NCBI GenBank assembly: GCA_040755835.1
Contig: JBFMAB010000025.1
Location: 62,001 to 126,000 of the forward strand
DNA: 64,000 bases
Reading direction: 5' to 3'
DNA from: JADLDB01 sp040755835
GTDB taxonomy: Bacteria > Myxococcota > Myxococcia > Myxococcales > Myxococcaceae
The notes beneath the pieces were generated by a model. That model had not been told where the DNA came from. It saw only the letters and a program-made list of their open reading frames with translations, and made no database searches. Below, piece by piece: positions 1-8,543 of this stretch; the stretch's first letter is position 1, and every line of letters begins with the position of its first letter. The position numbers and the translations under genes were made by a program.

Positions 1-3000
1 GAGGAGGTGCGCCTCGACTTCATCACCCACCGCCGGCAGTGGGACGTGGACTTCACGACGAAGGGCCTCGGCGATGTCACGTTGCACGCCGTCGGCCTGC
101 TGGACGAGGACCGCGAGGGCGTCGCGCTGTCCACCTTCGAGGTGAAGGCGTCGGACGCCGCGTGGGCGATGGAGGCGCCGACGCACGTAGCGTGGGGCGC
201 GGCGGTGGAGGTGGAGCCGCTGACGCTGCGTGACGGGGCGCAGCGCCTCACGCTGGCAGCGAAGCTGGCGAAGCAGCGCCTCGACGCGCGCGTGGAGGCG
301 AGGGACGTCGACCTCTCGCGGCTGCCGCGCATCATCGCGCCGCAAGACTGGGGCCTGTCAGGCACCCTGGCGCTCCGCGCGACGGCGCTGGGCAGGCTGC
401 CGAAGCCCGACATCGACGCGACGGTGTCCGTGAGGCAGGGCGCGGCCTTTGGCGTGACGGACGTCGGCGTCGAGCTGTCCGGCAGCTGGCGAGGCCAGCG
501 CGCGACGGCCGCGGGCCGGGTGCACACCTCGGTCGGGACGGTGGACGCGGACCTCGACGTCTCGCTGCCCGCCATCACCGACGAGAAGCCGGAGCCCTTG
601 ACGGCGAAGGTGGTGGTGCGCGACGTCGACACCGAGCGCGTGTCGGCGCTCTTGAAGAGGCGATTGCCGGTGCGCGGCGTGCTGGGCGCCGAGTTGGCGC
701 TGGCGGGCACCGGCGAGAAACCCGTCGCCACGCTCACGGTGGAGGCGCCCAGCCTCGACGTGTCCCTCGACGACAAGCCGCTGGAGAAGGGCGAGCGCCC
801 GCGGCGCTTCACGCTGGACCGGCCGCGCGTCGTCGTCTCGACACGCGAGGACGCGACGCTGGGCCTGCAGCTGTCCACCTCGGCCTTCGGCGGCGTCGCG
901 GTGGTGGACGTGGGCACCCCCTTCACGCTGTCGGGCCTGCGCGCGAAGCCGCCGTCGGCCGACGCGCTGCAGGACACCGCCGTCACCGTGGACGTCGACG
1001 TGCACGGCGTCGACCTGCACCAGTTGGACGACGCGGGCCTCATCGACGACGACGAACTGGCGGGCGCGGTGGGCCTCAAGGGCCGGCTGACGGGCACGGC
1101 GCGGCACCCACGCGGCTCGCTGGAGCTCGACCTGGCCCGACTGAAGACGCCGCCGGTGTCCGGCGTCGACGCCACCTTCACCATCACCGCGGAGGACGCG
1201 CGCACCGCGCTGGCGAGCCGCATCCAGCTGGCGGGCAAGCCCGCCGCGACGCTGGACGCGGAGGTGGCGATGCCGGTGGAGAAGCTGGACGACCTCGACG
1301 CCGCCGGCGAGGCGCCGCTGGCGCTGCGTGGCGCGCTGTACCCGCTCGAGCTCGAGCCATTGCTGCCGAAGACGGACGGCACGCAGGGCACGCGCGGCAC
1401 CGCCAGCGCCACGGTGGAGGTGACGGGCACGCTGGAGAATCCCCGCGCCCGCCTCACCGGCTCGGTGCAGTCGCTCACCTTCTCGAAGGTGGCGCTGGGC
1501 AGCGCGCGCTTCGAGCTGAAGTCAACCGGCACCGGGCAGGAGCTGAGCCTGGCGCTCGGCGGCCATGGCCGCGACGACTTGAAGGTAAAGGGCACCACCG
1601 GCCTCGACGTGCGCCTGAAGTCGCTGCGCCATGGCCTCGACTGGAAGCAGGCCGCGGTGGCGCTGGCGCTGGACGCGCGCGAGCTGGACCTCGCCTTCCT
1701 GTCCGGCGTGCACCCGGCGGTGCGCGTCGTCGACGGCAAGCTGACGCTGGCCGGCACGGTGAAGGGCACGCTGGGAAGCCCGGCCTTCGTGGGCGACGCC
1801 ACGTGGAAGAAGGGCCGCCTGGGCCTCTTCGGCTTCGGCGACTACCGCGACATCGACCTCGAGTTGCACGCCACCAACGACCTGGTCGACTTGAAGAAGC
1901 TGCGGCTGCGCGCCGGCGCGGGCGCGGCGTCGCTGCAGGCGAAGGCCAACCGCCTGGCCAGCGGCGCCTTCACGCTGACGGCCGACGGCACCTTCGACCG
2001 CTTCCCCATCGTCAACGACGACCAGCTGCTCGCCACCACGTCGCTGAAGGTGGCCCTCGCCGGGGACATCACCGGCGAGCTCATCAACCTGAAGTCCATC
2101 GACATCCCACGGGTGGACGTCGAGCTGCCGGAGGTGAAGCGGAAGAATCTGCAGGACCTCGCGCGCCCGAAGGACATCATCGTGCTGCGCGACGGGAAGC
2201 GGGCCACGCGCCGGCAGCGACAGGAGGCGAAGGAAGCGGTGGCCGAGGAGAACGGCGAGCGCGAAGCGCCCGGCCGCTCGGTGCGCGCCATCATCAACGC
2301 GCCCCGCAACATCTGGGTGCGCTCGAGTGACTTGAACGTCGAGTTGGGCCTGTCCGAAGCCTTCCGCGTCGAGGTGGCCGAGACGGCGCAGCTCTTCGGT
2401 GACGCCACCATCCTCCGCGGCAGCCTGTCCGTCATCGGCCGCGAGTTCCAGGTGCAGAAAGGGAGCCAGGTGCGCTTCGGCGGGCCGGCGAAGGAGCCGT
2501 ACGTCAACGTCATCGCGCTGCACACCAACGAGCGCGAGAAGGTGAAGGTGACGGTGACGGTGGTGGGCAAGGGCACCAGCGTGCAGCTGAAGACGTCCAG
2601 CGACCCACAGATGAGCGAGTCTGAAATCTACACGCTGCTGGCCACCGGCCGTCGCGAGCTGCGCCGCGGCTCGGGCGCCTCCATCACACCAGAGGACGCG
2701 GTGTCCGTCGTCGGTCAGCTGGCTGCCAGCCAGTTGCGCAACGTGCTGGCGAAGAAGCTGCCCATCGACGTGCTGAACTTCGAGACGAGCGACAACTTCC
2801 AGCGCATCAAGGTGGACGTCGGCAAGTACCTCACCGACAGCGTGTACCTCGGCGTGTCGGCGCAGACGGGCGCCAACCCCGCGCGCGGCGAAAACCCGTA
2901 CTCGGCGCGCCTCGAGTGGCAGGTGACGAAGTCCTGGAGCCTCGAGGTGACGGGCGGCACGGCGCCGGCTGGCAGCGCCGATGTGGTGTGGTCGCGCGAC

Positions 3001-3006
3001 TTCTGA
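1..3006 (+). CDS. tamB: TamB/DUF490-type translocation and assembly protein, C-terminal part
   Basis: The reading frame is open to the first base, so the N-terminus lies upstream of the window. About 1001 residues are present. Most of this is repetitive, beta-rich sequence of the kind that forms the long periplasmic beta-taco of TamB/AsmA-like proteins. The last ~350 residues carry the TamB C-terminal domain (DUF490): a stretch around residues 770-800 with IINAPRNIWVRSSDLNVELG is typical, followed by a segment that reads VIGREFQVQKGSQVRFGG, and the protein ends in a short aromatic tail (VVWSRDF). TamB partners with a BamA/TamA-type barrel in the outer membrane and is implicated in lipid transport or outer-membrane protein assembly. 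Whether a tamA-like gene lies upstream cannot be seen. The family assignment is strong; the exact cargo is unknown. Confidence 0.88.
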   Translation, partial: EEVRLDFITHRRQWDVDFTTKGLGDVTLHAVGLLDEDREGVALSTFEVKASDAAWAMEAPTHVAWGAAVEVEPLTLRDGAQRLTLAAKLAKQRLDARVEARDVDLSRLPRIIAPQDWGLSGTLALRATALGRLPKPDIDATVSVRQGAAFGVTDVGVELSGSWRGQRATAAGRVHTSVGTVDADLDVSLPAITDEKPEPLTAKVVVRDVDTERVSALLKRRLPVRGVLGAELALAGTGEKPVATLTVEAPSLDVSLDDKPLEKGERPRRFTLDRPRVVVSTREDATLGLQLSTSAFGGVAVVDVGTPFTLSGLRAKPPSADALQDTAVTVDVDVHGVDLHQLDDAGLIDDDELAGAVGLKGRLTGTARHPRGSLELDLARLKTPPVSGVDATFTITAEDARTALASRIQLAGKPAATLDAEVAMPVEKLDDLDAAGEAPLALRGALYPLELEPLLPKTDGTQGTRGTASATVEVTGTLENPRARLTGSVQSLTFSKVALGSARFELKSTGTGQELSLALGGHGRDDLKVKGTTGLDVRLKSLRHGLDWKQAAVALALDARELDLAFLSGVHPAVRVVDGKLTLAGTVKGTLGSPAFVGDATWKKGRLGLFGFGDYRDIDLELHATNDLVDLKKLRLRAGAGAASLQAKANRLASGAFTLTADGTFDRFPIVNDDQLLATTSLKVALAGDITGELINLKSIDIPRVDVELPEVKRKNLQDLARPKDIIVLRDGKRATRRQRQEAKEAVAEENGEREAPGRSVRAIINAPRNIWVRSSDLNVELGLSEAFRVEVAETAQLFGDATILRGSLSVIGREFQVQKGSQVRFGGPAKEPYVNVIALHTNEREKVKVTVTVVGKGTSVQLKTSSDPQMSESEIYTLLATGRRELRRGSGASITPEDAVSVVGQLAASQLRNVLAKKLPIDVLNFETSDNFQRIKVDVGKYLTDSVYLGVSAQTGANPARGENPYSARLEWQVTKSWSLEVTGGTAPAGSADVVWSRDF

Positions 3007-3498
3007 ACGGCCACCAGCTTCCGCTCGCACCTCGCGGGCTCGGAGCTGATGCTGCGCGCCGGCGCCGACGTGGTGTGCATCACCAGCCCCGGCGTGAAGG
3101 TGGGCACCACCTTCGAGAATTGGGACACCCACGGCGACGGCACCGGCGAGGTGGCGCGCACGATGATGCGCAGCGAGATTCTCCCGCCGCCGCAGGTCTT
3201 CCTCGAGCGCACGCTGGCCGCGGCGGGCCGCAACGTGGTGACGCTGCTCTACGGCGACTTCGCGCGCATCGGCGGCCACACCCCGACGTCGTCGGAGCAC
3301 GCGAGCGGCGTGAGCGCGACTGTCTTCGGCAAGTATGTGCGGCCGGGCACCACCGGGCGCTTCGAGACGGGCAACAACGCCGGCTACCGCCTGCCGATGG
3401 GCACGCCCGGCTACGCGGGGCTGTGGGCGTACCTCACCGAGCTGACGCGTGCGCCGGCTCGGCCGTGGGGCGCCAACCCGCACGCCTCGCTCGCCTGA
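3007..3498 (+). pseudogene. DUF1501-like C-terminal remnant
   Basis: Immediately after the tamB stop codon, and in the same frame, comes an open stretch of 163 codons with no good start at its beginning (first ATG at 3049, no ribosome site). It reads like the C-terminal third of a DUF1501 protein: a WDTH motif (ENWDTHGDG), then a line of the form LPPPQVFLERTL, then GDFARIGGHTP, and a segment with a glycine-rich turn. DUF1501 proteins are usually over 400 residues with a Tat signal, so the N-terminal two thirds are missing. The codon bias is still high-GC and there is no internal stop, so decay would be recent. A short expressed derivative starting at 3049 cannot be excluded. Confidence 0.5.
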
Positions 3499-3505
3499 CG
3501 CGGCG

Positions 3506-5557
3506 CTACAGCACGCAGCCGGGGATGGTGTCGCCCGTCTGGAGGATGAGCTGCCTGGCCTGCGCGCGCTCGCGCTCCCAAAAGCACAGGCTGTCGGCTT
3601 CGCGGAGGTACCCGTACTGGTAGAAGGTCGGATTGGCGGTGTTGCGGAGGATGGTCTTCGGGTCCGGGTCGTGCAGCTTCGTGCGCCGCCGCGCCACCGC
3701 CGCGCGGCCTTCGGCGAGGAAGCCTTCGGCCCTGTCCAGCCACCCGCCGTCGTTGCCCGTGTCCGCGTACGCCACCGTCGCTGCATACATCGCGTGGATG
3801 AAGCGCGCGCGCGCCGCCGTCACCGCGAAGCCGTCCTTCACCTCGTCGATGAAGACGTCCTGCGGCAGCGACAAGGCCTGCAGCTCCGCGTCGAGCGCCG
3901 TCAGCTGCGCCGCGAAGTCGCCCATCGGCTCGAGCCTCTCGGTGACAAAGGCCGCGCGCCCCGCCGCGTCCAGCGCCGCCACCTCGGTGAACTCCGGGCG
4001 GTCCGGCTGGCTGAAGATGCCCAGCTTGTCGCCCGCGTCGATGACCTGGTCGCGCCCGGCCAGGTACGCCGCCAGGCGCCTCTCGATGAGGAAGCGGTGC
4101 TGCAGGTCGGCGAGCCGACGCACCAGCCCGCCCACCTTCGCGCCCGCCTCGCCCCACACGGCGAAGACGTGCTGCACGTCGCGGTCCCACGCCGCTGGCT
4201 TCTCGTAGTTCATCCGCAGCACGGCGACGTCGTTGAGCCAGTAGCCCCACTCCCAGCCGGTGGAGAAGATGATGTGGTCGTCGAGGTGGCCCGCCGCCGC
4301 CAGCCGGTCCACGTCCGTCCAGCGGCTGCGCACGTACAGCGGGAGGAAGGTTGGCACGTTGTTGTCGAAGGCGATCCAGTACGCGTTCTCCGGCAGGTAG
4401 CCCGCGGGCTGGCCGGCGCGCAGCTTCGCCTCGAGGAAGTCGCGGTGCTCGTCGAACCTGTCATGCAGGTACGCGCCGCCCGCGTCCTCGAACAGGTTGT
4501 AATACATGGTCGTGTGCACCCACGGCACGATGGCTGGGTTGGCGAACTTGACGAGGAAGTAATACAGCAACGTCTCGCCCATGTAGGTGATGCGAAGGTT
4601 GTCGTAGTTGCCGACGTGGATGAGCGTCGTCACCTCGAGGCCGGGCTGCACCGCCTTCATCTCGTCGTACGCGGTGTTCACCTCGGCGACGAAGGCCGCC
4701 GGGTCCGCCGCGAAGAACTCGCCGAAGGACAGACACGTCACGTCGAAGCCGTTGCCGTCGAGCAGGAGGTGCAGGCGGCGCCGCATCTCCGGCAGCGGGT
4801 CCATCGGCCCGTCGTCGATGAGGTCGAAGGCGTTCTGCAGGTTCGCCTGGCCAAACAGCTGAATCTGCACGCCGGTGGTGACGCCGTGGTCGTGCGCGAA
4901 GGTGGTGATGGCGCGGGTGTGCGTGCGCCACGCGGCGGTGACGGCGTCATCCTTCTGGACGTCGTCGAGCGCCGCCCACTGGATGTAATTGCCCCGGTTC
5001 TTGATGAGGAAGTCGACGGTGCGCAGCGCGCCTTCGAGGTTCGCCTCGCCGGGCAGCCAGAAGTCGTACAGCGACTCGATGGGGTGGAGCGTGTGCAGGT
5101 GCAGCCCGCGGCGCTTCTGCATCTCGGGCGCGTGTTCGACGCCCAGCTCCGCCGCCGGCGCCGCCTGCGGGGTGGATGGCACCACCGACTGCCACGGGTG
5201 CAGGAAGCGGTAGCCCATGAGCTCCAGCGCGTGCCACAGCCCGTACTGCACGCCCAGCTTCAGCCCGCCGGACACGAGGAGCCGCGTGCCCGCGCCATCC
5301 ACGCGGTAGCACTCGGTGCAGTCTGCGCGCGCGGTGAGCGCCACCACCGCGCCGCCGCGGCGCTCGAGCTCGGCCGCCGGGTCCTCGACGACGACGGCGT
5401 GCAGGCCGCTGTCGCCGACGAAGCGCAGCCCGTCCTTCACGAGCGGCTCGACGTCCTTCGTCACCAACACGGTGACGCCGGGCTCGACGGTGGGACCACA
5501 GGCGGAGAGCGCCAGGGCCAGAAGGCCCACCGACGTCCAACGAGGTGAGGAGCTCAT
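3506..5557 (-). CDS. Large lipoprotein of unknown function, possibly carbohydrate-related
   Basis: The protein has 683 residues with a lipoprotein signal (hydrophobic stretch, lipobox LSAC, Cys20). The start ATG overlaps the stop of the upstream kynA gene (ATGA), so the two are translationally coupled. Residues ~90-120 (QYGLWHALELMGYRFLHP) resemble the N-terminal domain that precedes the catalytic barrel in GH20 hexosaminidases and alpha-glucuronidases. The following region is rich in aromatic residues and HLHTLHP / YIQWAALDD motifs, as in a TIM-barrel glycosidase-like protein. I do not see a diagnostic catalytic motif. The functional link to tryptophan breakdown is only positional. It converges on the DUF1501 remnant with a 7-base gap. 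Confidence 0.7.
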   Translation of the reverse strand: MSSSPRWTSVGLLALALSACGPTVEPGVTVLVTKDVEPLVKDGLRFVGDSGLHAVVVEDPAAELERRGGAVVALTARADCTECYRVDGAGTRLLVSGGLKLGVQYGLWHALELMGYRFLHPWQSVVPSTPQAAPAAELGVEHAPEMQKRRGLHLHTLHPIESLYDFWLPGEANLEGALRTVDFLIKNRGNYIQWAALDDVQKDDAVTAAWRTHTRAITTFAHDHGVTTGVQIQLFGQANLQNAFDLIDDGPMDPLPEMRRRLHLLLDGNGFDVTCLSFGEFFAADPAAFVAEVNTAYDEMKAVQPGLEVTTLIHVGNYDNLRITYMGETLLYYFLVKFANPAIVPWVHTTMYYNLFEDAGGAYLHDRFDEHRDFLEAKLRAGQPAGYLPENAYWIAFDNNVPTFLPLYVRSRWTDVDRLAAAGHLDDHIIFSTGWEWGYWLNDVAVLRMNYEKPAAWDRDVQHVFAVWGEAGAKVGGLVRRLADLQHRFLIERRLAAYLAGRDQVIDAGDKLGIFSQPDRPEFTEVAALDAAGRAAFVTERLEPMGDFAAQLTALDAELQALSLPQDVFIDEVKDGFAVTAARARFIHAMYAATVAYADTGNDGGWLDRAEGFLAEGRAAVARRRTKLHDPDPKTILRNTANPTFYQYGYLREADSLCFWERERAQARQLILQTGDTIPGCVL

Positions 5558-6402
5558 CAGGCCCTCGGCTCCAGTTCGGTGCGCACGTCCCACAGCTCGG
5601 GGAAGAAGGTCAACTCGAGCGCGCGCTTCAGGAAGGTGACGCCGGAGCTGCCGCCGGTGCCCTGCTTGTGGCCGATGATGCGGTGCACCGTCTTCATGTG
5701 GCGGAAGCGCCAGAGCTGGAAGCGCTCCTCCACGTCCACCAGCTTCTCTGCCATCTCGTACGTCTCCCAGTGCTGCTCGGGCGACTCGTAGACTGTCTTG
5801 AAGAGGCGCACCACCGCGTCGTTCTTCACGTACGGCTTCGTGAAGTCGCGCTCGAGACACTCGTTCGGCACGTCGTAGCCGCGGCGCTTCATCAGGCGCA
5901 GGAACTCGTCGTACAGGCTGGGCTGCTCGAGGCGCGCCTTCAACCACGCGTGCACCTGTGGGTCGTCGCGGTGCGGCAACAGCAGGTTCGCGTCCTTGTT
6001 GCCCAGCATGAACTCGATGCCGCGGTACTGGTACGACTGGAAGCCACTCGAGCGGCCCAGCGCGTCGCGGAAGGTGAGGTACTCGCTGGGCGTCATCGTC
6101 TCCAGCACCGCCCACTGCTCGAACAACATGCGCTGGATGTGCGCGACGCGGGCGAAAATCTTGAAGCAGGGTTCCAGCTCGTCCGCCTTCACGTGCGAAA
6201 GCGCCCGGTCGAGCTCGTGCAGCATCAACTTCATCCACAGCTCGCTCGTCTGGTGCTGGATGATGAAGAGCATCTCGTCGTGCTGCGACGAGCGCGGCGC
6301 TTGCGCGTGGAGAATCTTCTCCAACTGCAGGTACCCCCCGTAGGTCTCCTCTCGCTTCAGGTCGACGTGGATGCTGCCCTCGAGCTCGCGCTGGTTGGCC
6401 AT
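5557..6402 (-). CDS. kynA: Tryptophan 2,3-dioxygenase
   Basis: This 281-residue protein is a full-length heme-dependent tryptophan 2,3-dioxygenase, which opens the indole ring of L-tryptophan to N-formylkynurenine, the first step of the kynurenine pathway. Diagnostic segments are all present: TYGGYLQLEKIL near the N-terminus, FIIQHQTSELWMKL with the active-site histidine, GRSSGFQSYQYRGIEF, and near the C-terminus HRIIGHKQGTGGSSG, which holds the proximal heme histidine. The ATG at 6402 gives the usual N-terminus. The downstream lipoprotein gene overlaps its stop codon. No kynureninase or formamidase gene is adjacent. A two-domain monooxygenase that could act later on anthranilyl-CoA lies 36 kb away. 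Confidence 0.96.
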   Translation of the reverse strand: MANQRELEGSIHVDLKREETYGGYLQLEKILHAQAPRSSQHDEMLFIIQHQTSELWMKLMLHELDRALSHVKADELEPCFKIFARVAHIQRMLFEQWAVLETMTPSEYLTFRDALGRSSGFQSYQYRGIEFMLGNKDANLLLPHRDDPQVHAWLKARLEQPSLYDEFLRLMKRRGYDVPNECLERDFTKPYVKNDAVVRLFKTVYESPEQHWETYEMAEKLVDVEERFQLWRFRHMKTVHRIIGHKQGTGGSSGVTFLKRALELTFFPELWDVRTELEPRA

Positions 6403-6432
6403 GGCGAGCGGTGTTTTCGTCGAGCAGCGCCC

Positions 6433-6479
6433 AAAAAGAAAGCCACGGCGGGGGAAACCCGAGGGGTCCCCGCCGTGGC
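6433..6479 (-). terminator. Rho-independent terminator of the zinc-finger gene
   Basis: A perfect 12-bp stem (6442-6453 pairing with 6468-6479) has a 14-base loop. On the minus strand the stem is followed by TTTCTTTTT. It sits 23 bases after the stop of the small zinc-finger gene and upstream of kynA, so it should separate the two transcripts. Confidence 0.85.
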
Positions 6480-6501
6480 CTCGACAGACGGCGGAAGCGC
6501 G

Positions 6502-6939
6502 TCAGCCCTTCTTCTTCTTCAACTCGGCCAGCAGCCTGGCCCCGGCGCGGCCGCGCGGGAGCACCACGTTCGCCACGCTGCCCGGCGGCGCGTTCTCCAC
6601 CCAGTCCGGCGGCAGGCGGTTGGTCTTCGCGAGCATGCGGTACTTCTGGTAGTGCGCCGCGCAATAACCCTTGCTGCGCGCGGGCCGCTTGCAGCCCTGC
6701 AGCGCGCACAGGCGCGACTCGCCGGCCTGCCGAGCCGGGCGGCCGCGCTTCCCGACCGGCGCCAGCTTCAGCTTCGGCGGGCGGCCCGGGCCGCGCTTGA
6801 GTGGGCCACCCAACACTGACGCGAGCCGCGCAATGACGGCGCCCTGGGCTTGCAGCTCGGAAATCGCCGCCATGACCGGCACCATCGCCCGCGCCACCTC
6901 ATCCCGCACCATGTCCCGCATCAGCTTGTCGACCGACAT
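6502..6939 (-). CDS. Small basic protein with AT-hook-like motifs and a CxxxxC...CxxH zinc finger
   Basis: This is a 145-residue, strongly basic protein. The N-terminal ~45 residues look helical and could oligomerise. Two AT-hook-like cores follow (RGPGRPPK and KRGRPARQ). Next comes a C-x4-C-x9-C-x2-H cluster (CALQGC ... GYCAAHYQKYR), the type of short zinc finger seen in many phage and bacterial HNH or DNA-binding proteins. No HNH nuclease residues follow. The tail is Lys-rich. A GGGAG ribosome site lies 8 bases before the ATG at 6939. A DNA-binding, perhaps nucleoid-associated or regulatory, role is inferred from composition only. It is monocistronic, with its own terminator and an AT-rich upstream region. 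Confidence 0.75.
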   Translation of the reverse strand: MSVDKLMRDMVRDEVARAMVPVMAAISELQAQGAVIARLASVLGGPLKRGPGRPPKLKLAPVGKRGRPARQAGESRLCALQGCKRPARSKGYCAAHYQKYRMLAKTNRLPPDWVENAPPGSVANVVLPRGRAGARLLAELKKKKG

Positions 6940-7006
6940 TCAGACTCCCCGCGCCCGACATCAGACCGGGCGAATTGTGTTGTTTTCGGTATTGAACTCT
7001 AAAACA

Positions 7007-7026
7007 CATACCCCGACCGGGATATG
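7007..7026. promoter_or_regulatory. Inverted repeat upstream of the zinc-finger gene
   Basis: Two 8-base arms (CATACCCC and GGGATATG) with one mismatch surround a 4-base centre, about 70 bases upstream of the zinc-finger gene start. The surrounding 6970-7010 segment is unusually AT-rich for this genome, as expected of a promoter. This could be an operator, possibly for autoregulation. No clear -35/-10 pair can be assigned. Confidence 0.35.
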
Positions 7027-7049
7027 CGACACCCTTAGTGCTTGCACAG

Positions 7050-7074
7050 ACACCGCGCAAGAAATTGCGGGTGT
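7050..7074 (-). terminator. Hairpin after the isoaspartyl peptidase gene
   Basis: A 10-bp stem with one bulged base and a GAAA/TTTC tetraloop lies 8 bases past the end of the leftward peptidase gene. There is no U-run, so termination here would be weak or Rho-assisted. It may mark the 3' end of the long leftward transcript that starts near 12.84 kb. Confidence 0.4.
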
Positions 7075-7081
7075 TTGGGCT

Positions 7082-7975
7082 TCAGCGCGGCGGGCGTTGG
7101 CCCGCGTGGGGGCCGGCGAAGTCCGCGCCCGACGCGCCGGTGGCATCCACCCAGCCGACCGGCATGCGCTCGGTGGTCCGCGCCCACGCGAGCAGGCCCG
7201 ACGGCGTGGCGAGGATGAGTCCCGCTTCGCCGCCCAGGGCCACGATGCGACCCAGACACGCGTCGAGCGCCGCCTCCGGCGTCTCGCCGCGCTCGAGGAG
7301 GTCGAGCAGTCGCCGCGTCAACGTCAGGCGGATGATGTGCTCGCCTACGCCGGTGGCCGACGCCGCGCCCACGCGCCCGTCGGCACAGGTGCCGCAGCCG
7401 ATGAGCGGCGAGTCGCCGACGCGGCCGGGCAGCTTGCCGTTGGTGCCACCGGTGGAGGTGGCGGCGGCCACACGCCCCATCGCATCCACCGCGACGGCGC
7501 CCACGGTGCCGTGGGTGTCTTGTCTGCGCGCCTCCCAGCGGCGCCGCGCCCGCTCGGTGACGAGCGCGCCGGGCTCGATGGCTGGAATGCCCACGCTGCG
7601 CGCGAAGGCGTCTGCGCCGGGCCCGGCGAGCAGCACGTGCCGCGACCGTTCCATGACGGCGCGGGCGAGCGTCACCGGGTTTTTCACGGTGCGCACCGCA
7701 GCCACCGCGCCGGCGGCCAGCGTCTCACCGTCCATGATGGACGCGTCGAGCTCCACCTCGCCGGAGGCGTTCAACACCGCGCCGGTGCCGGCGTTGAAGC
7801 GCGGGTCATCCTCCAGCACGCGCGTGGCGGCCTCCACGGCGTCCAGCGCGCTGCCACCGCCGAGGAGGACTCCGTGGCCGACCTGCGCGGCGCGCAGGCA
7901 CCCAGCCTTCGCGGCGGCGGCGTCATCGTCGGAGGCCGCGGGGCCGGCGCCCCCGTGCACGAGGATGGCAGGCAT
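7082..7975 (-). CDS. Isoaspartyl peptidase / L-asparaginase (Ntn hydrolase)
   Basis: The 297-residue protein opens with the family signature ILVHGGAG and contains GGGSALDAVEAA, FNAGTGAVLN and DASIMDG. It has the autocleavage site HGTVGAVAVD, in which the Thr becomes the N-terminal nucleophile of the beta subunit. The expected GGTNGKLPGRVGDSPLIG substrate-binding loop follows it. The enzyme removes isoaspartyl residues from damaged peptides and may hydrolyse asparagine. There is no export signal, so it is cytoplasmic. It follows a lipoprotein gene by 12 bases and probably belongs to the same transcript, though its role need not be related. Confidence 0.93.
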   Translation of the reverse strand: MPAILVHGGAGPAASDDDAAAAKAGCLRAAQVGHGVLLGGGSALDAVEAATRVLEDDPRFNAGTGAVLNASGEVELDASIMDGETLAAGAVAAVRTVKNPVTLARAVMERSRHVLLAGPGADAFARSVGIPAIEPGALVTERARRRWEARRQDTHGTVGAVAVDAMGRVAAATSTGGTNGKLPGRVGDSPLIGCGTCADGRVGAASATGVGEHIIRLTLTRRLLDLLERGETPEAALDACLGRIVALGGEAGLILATPSGLLAWARTTERMPVGWVDATGASGADFAGPHAGQRPPR

Positions 7976-7987
7976 CGGAGCTCCTAC

Positions 7988-8539
7988 CTACAAGGCCGAG
8001 GCGGGCGGCGCGACGGGCCCCGTCGGCGGAGGAATCCACGGCGCGCACGCAGCGGCGGCGGCCTCGAGGACGAAGCTGACGCCGTCCTCCGGCGCCAGCC
8101 AACGGTTGCGGAAGGAGACGGTGACGGAGCCGTCCTTGATTTCGTCGGCGTGGAACGGCGTCGACGCCAGCACGCGCCCGACACGCACGACGGCGCCCGC
8201 GGGGAGCCGCGCGTCCAGCTTGTGCTCGACCGCGCAGGCGAGCCACGTCTCCTCCGCGCCGCTGGGCGCGCCGAGCCCGCCATACCCAAACACGTTCGAC
8301 AGGCCGCCCGCCTCAGGCTCCTTCAGCGCCGACGCCGCCACCCAGCCGTGCCACACCACGCCGGTGTCGTGCCACTCCACGTCCGTCCAATGACACAGGC
8401 CATCACCGCGCAGTCCCGGGTTGGCGTACCAGCCTGCCTTCGTCGAGGGCAGACAGCCCGTCATCACCACCGACACCACCGCCGCGGCGAGGAGCGAGCG
8501 CACGCGCCGCCTCGTAGACGGCGCGGCGCCCCTTCGCAA
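7988..8539 (-). CDS. Hypothetical lipoprotein
   Basis: This 183-residue protein has a twin-Arg-rich N-terminus, a hydrophobic stretch and a lipobox (VMTGC, Cys29). The mature part contains four further cysteines, is rich in Trp and His near its start (CHWTDVEWHDTGVVWHGW), and ends in a Pro-rich tail. I do not recognise the family. Only 4 bases separate it from the stop of the EF-hand lipoprotein gene upstream and 12 from the peptidase gene downstream, so it is almost certainly co-transcribed with the TonB-receptor operon. Confidence 0.7.
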   Translation of the reverse strand: MRRGAAPSTRRRVRSLLAAAVVSVVMTGCLPSTKAGWYANPGLRGDGLCHWTDVEWHDTGVVWHGWVAASALKEPEAGGLSNVFGYGGLGAPSGAEETWLACAVEHKLDARLPAGAVVRVGRVLASTPFHADEIKDGSVTVSFRNRWLAPEDGVSFVLEAAAAACAPWIPPPTGPVAPPASAL

Positions 8540-8543
8540 GGCG

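Noticed and set aside
4345..4370. Sigma-54-like TGGCACG sequence
   Set aside because: It lies inside a coding region, the TTGC element is missing at the right spacing and no gene starts nearby.
3449..5548. Long plus-strand open frame of about 700 codons opposite the large lipoprotein
   Set aside because: It lacks a ribosome site and shows Arg/Val/His-rich composition typical of the reverse of a GC3-biased gene; the minus-strand frame has a lipobox and ordered sequence.
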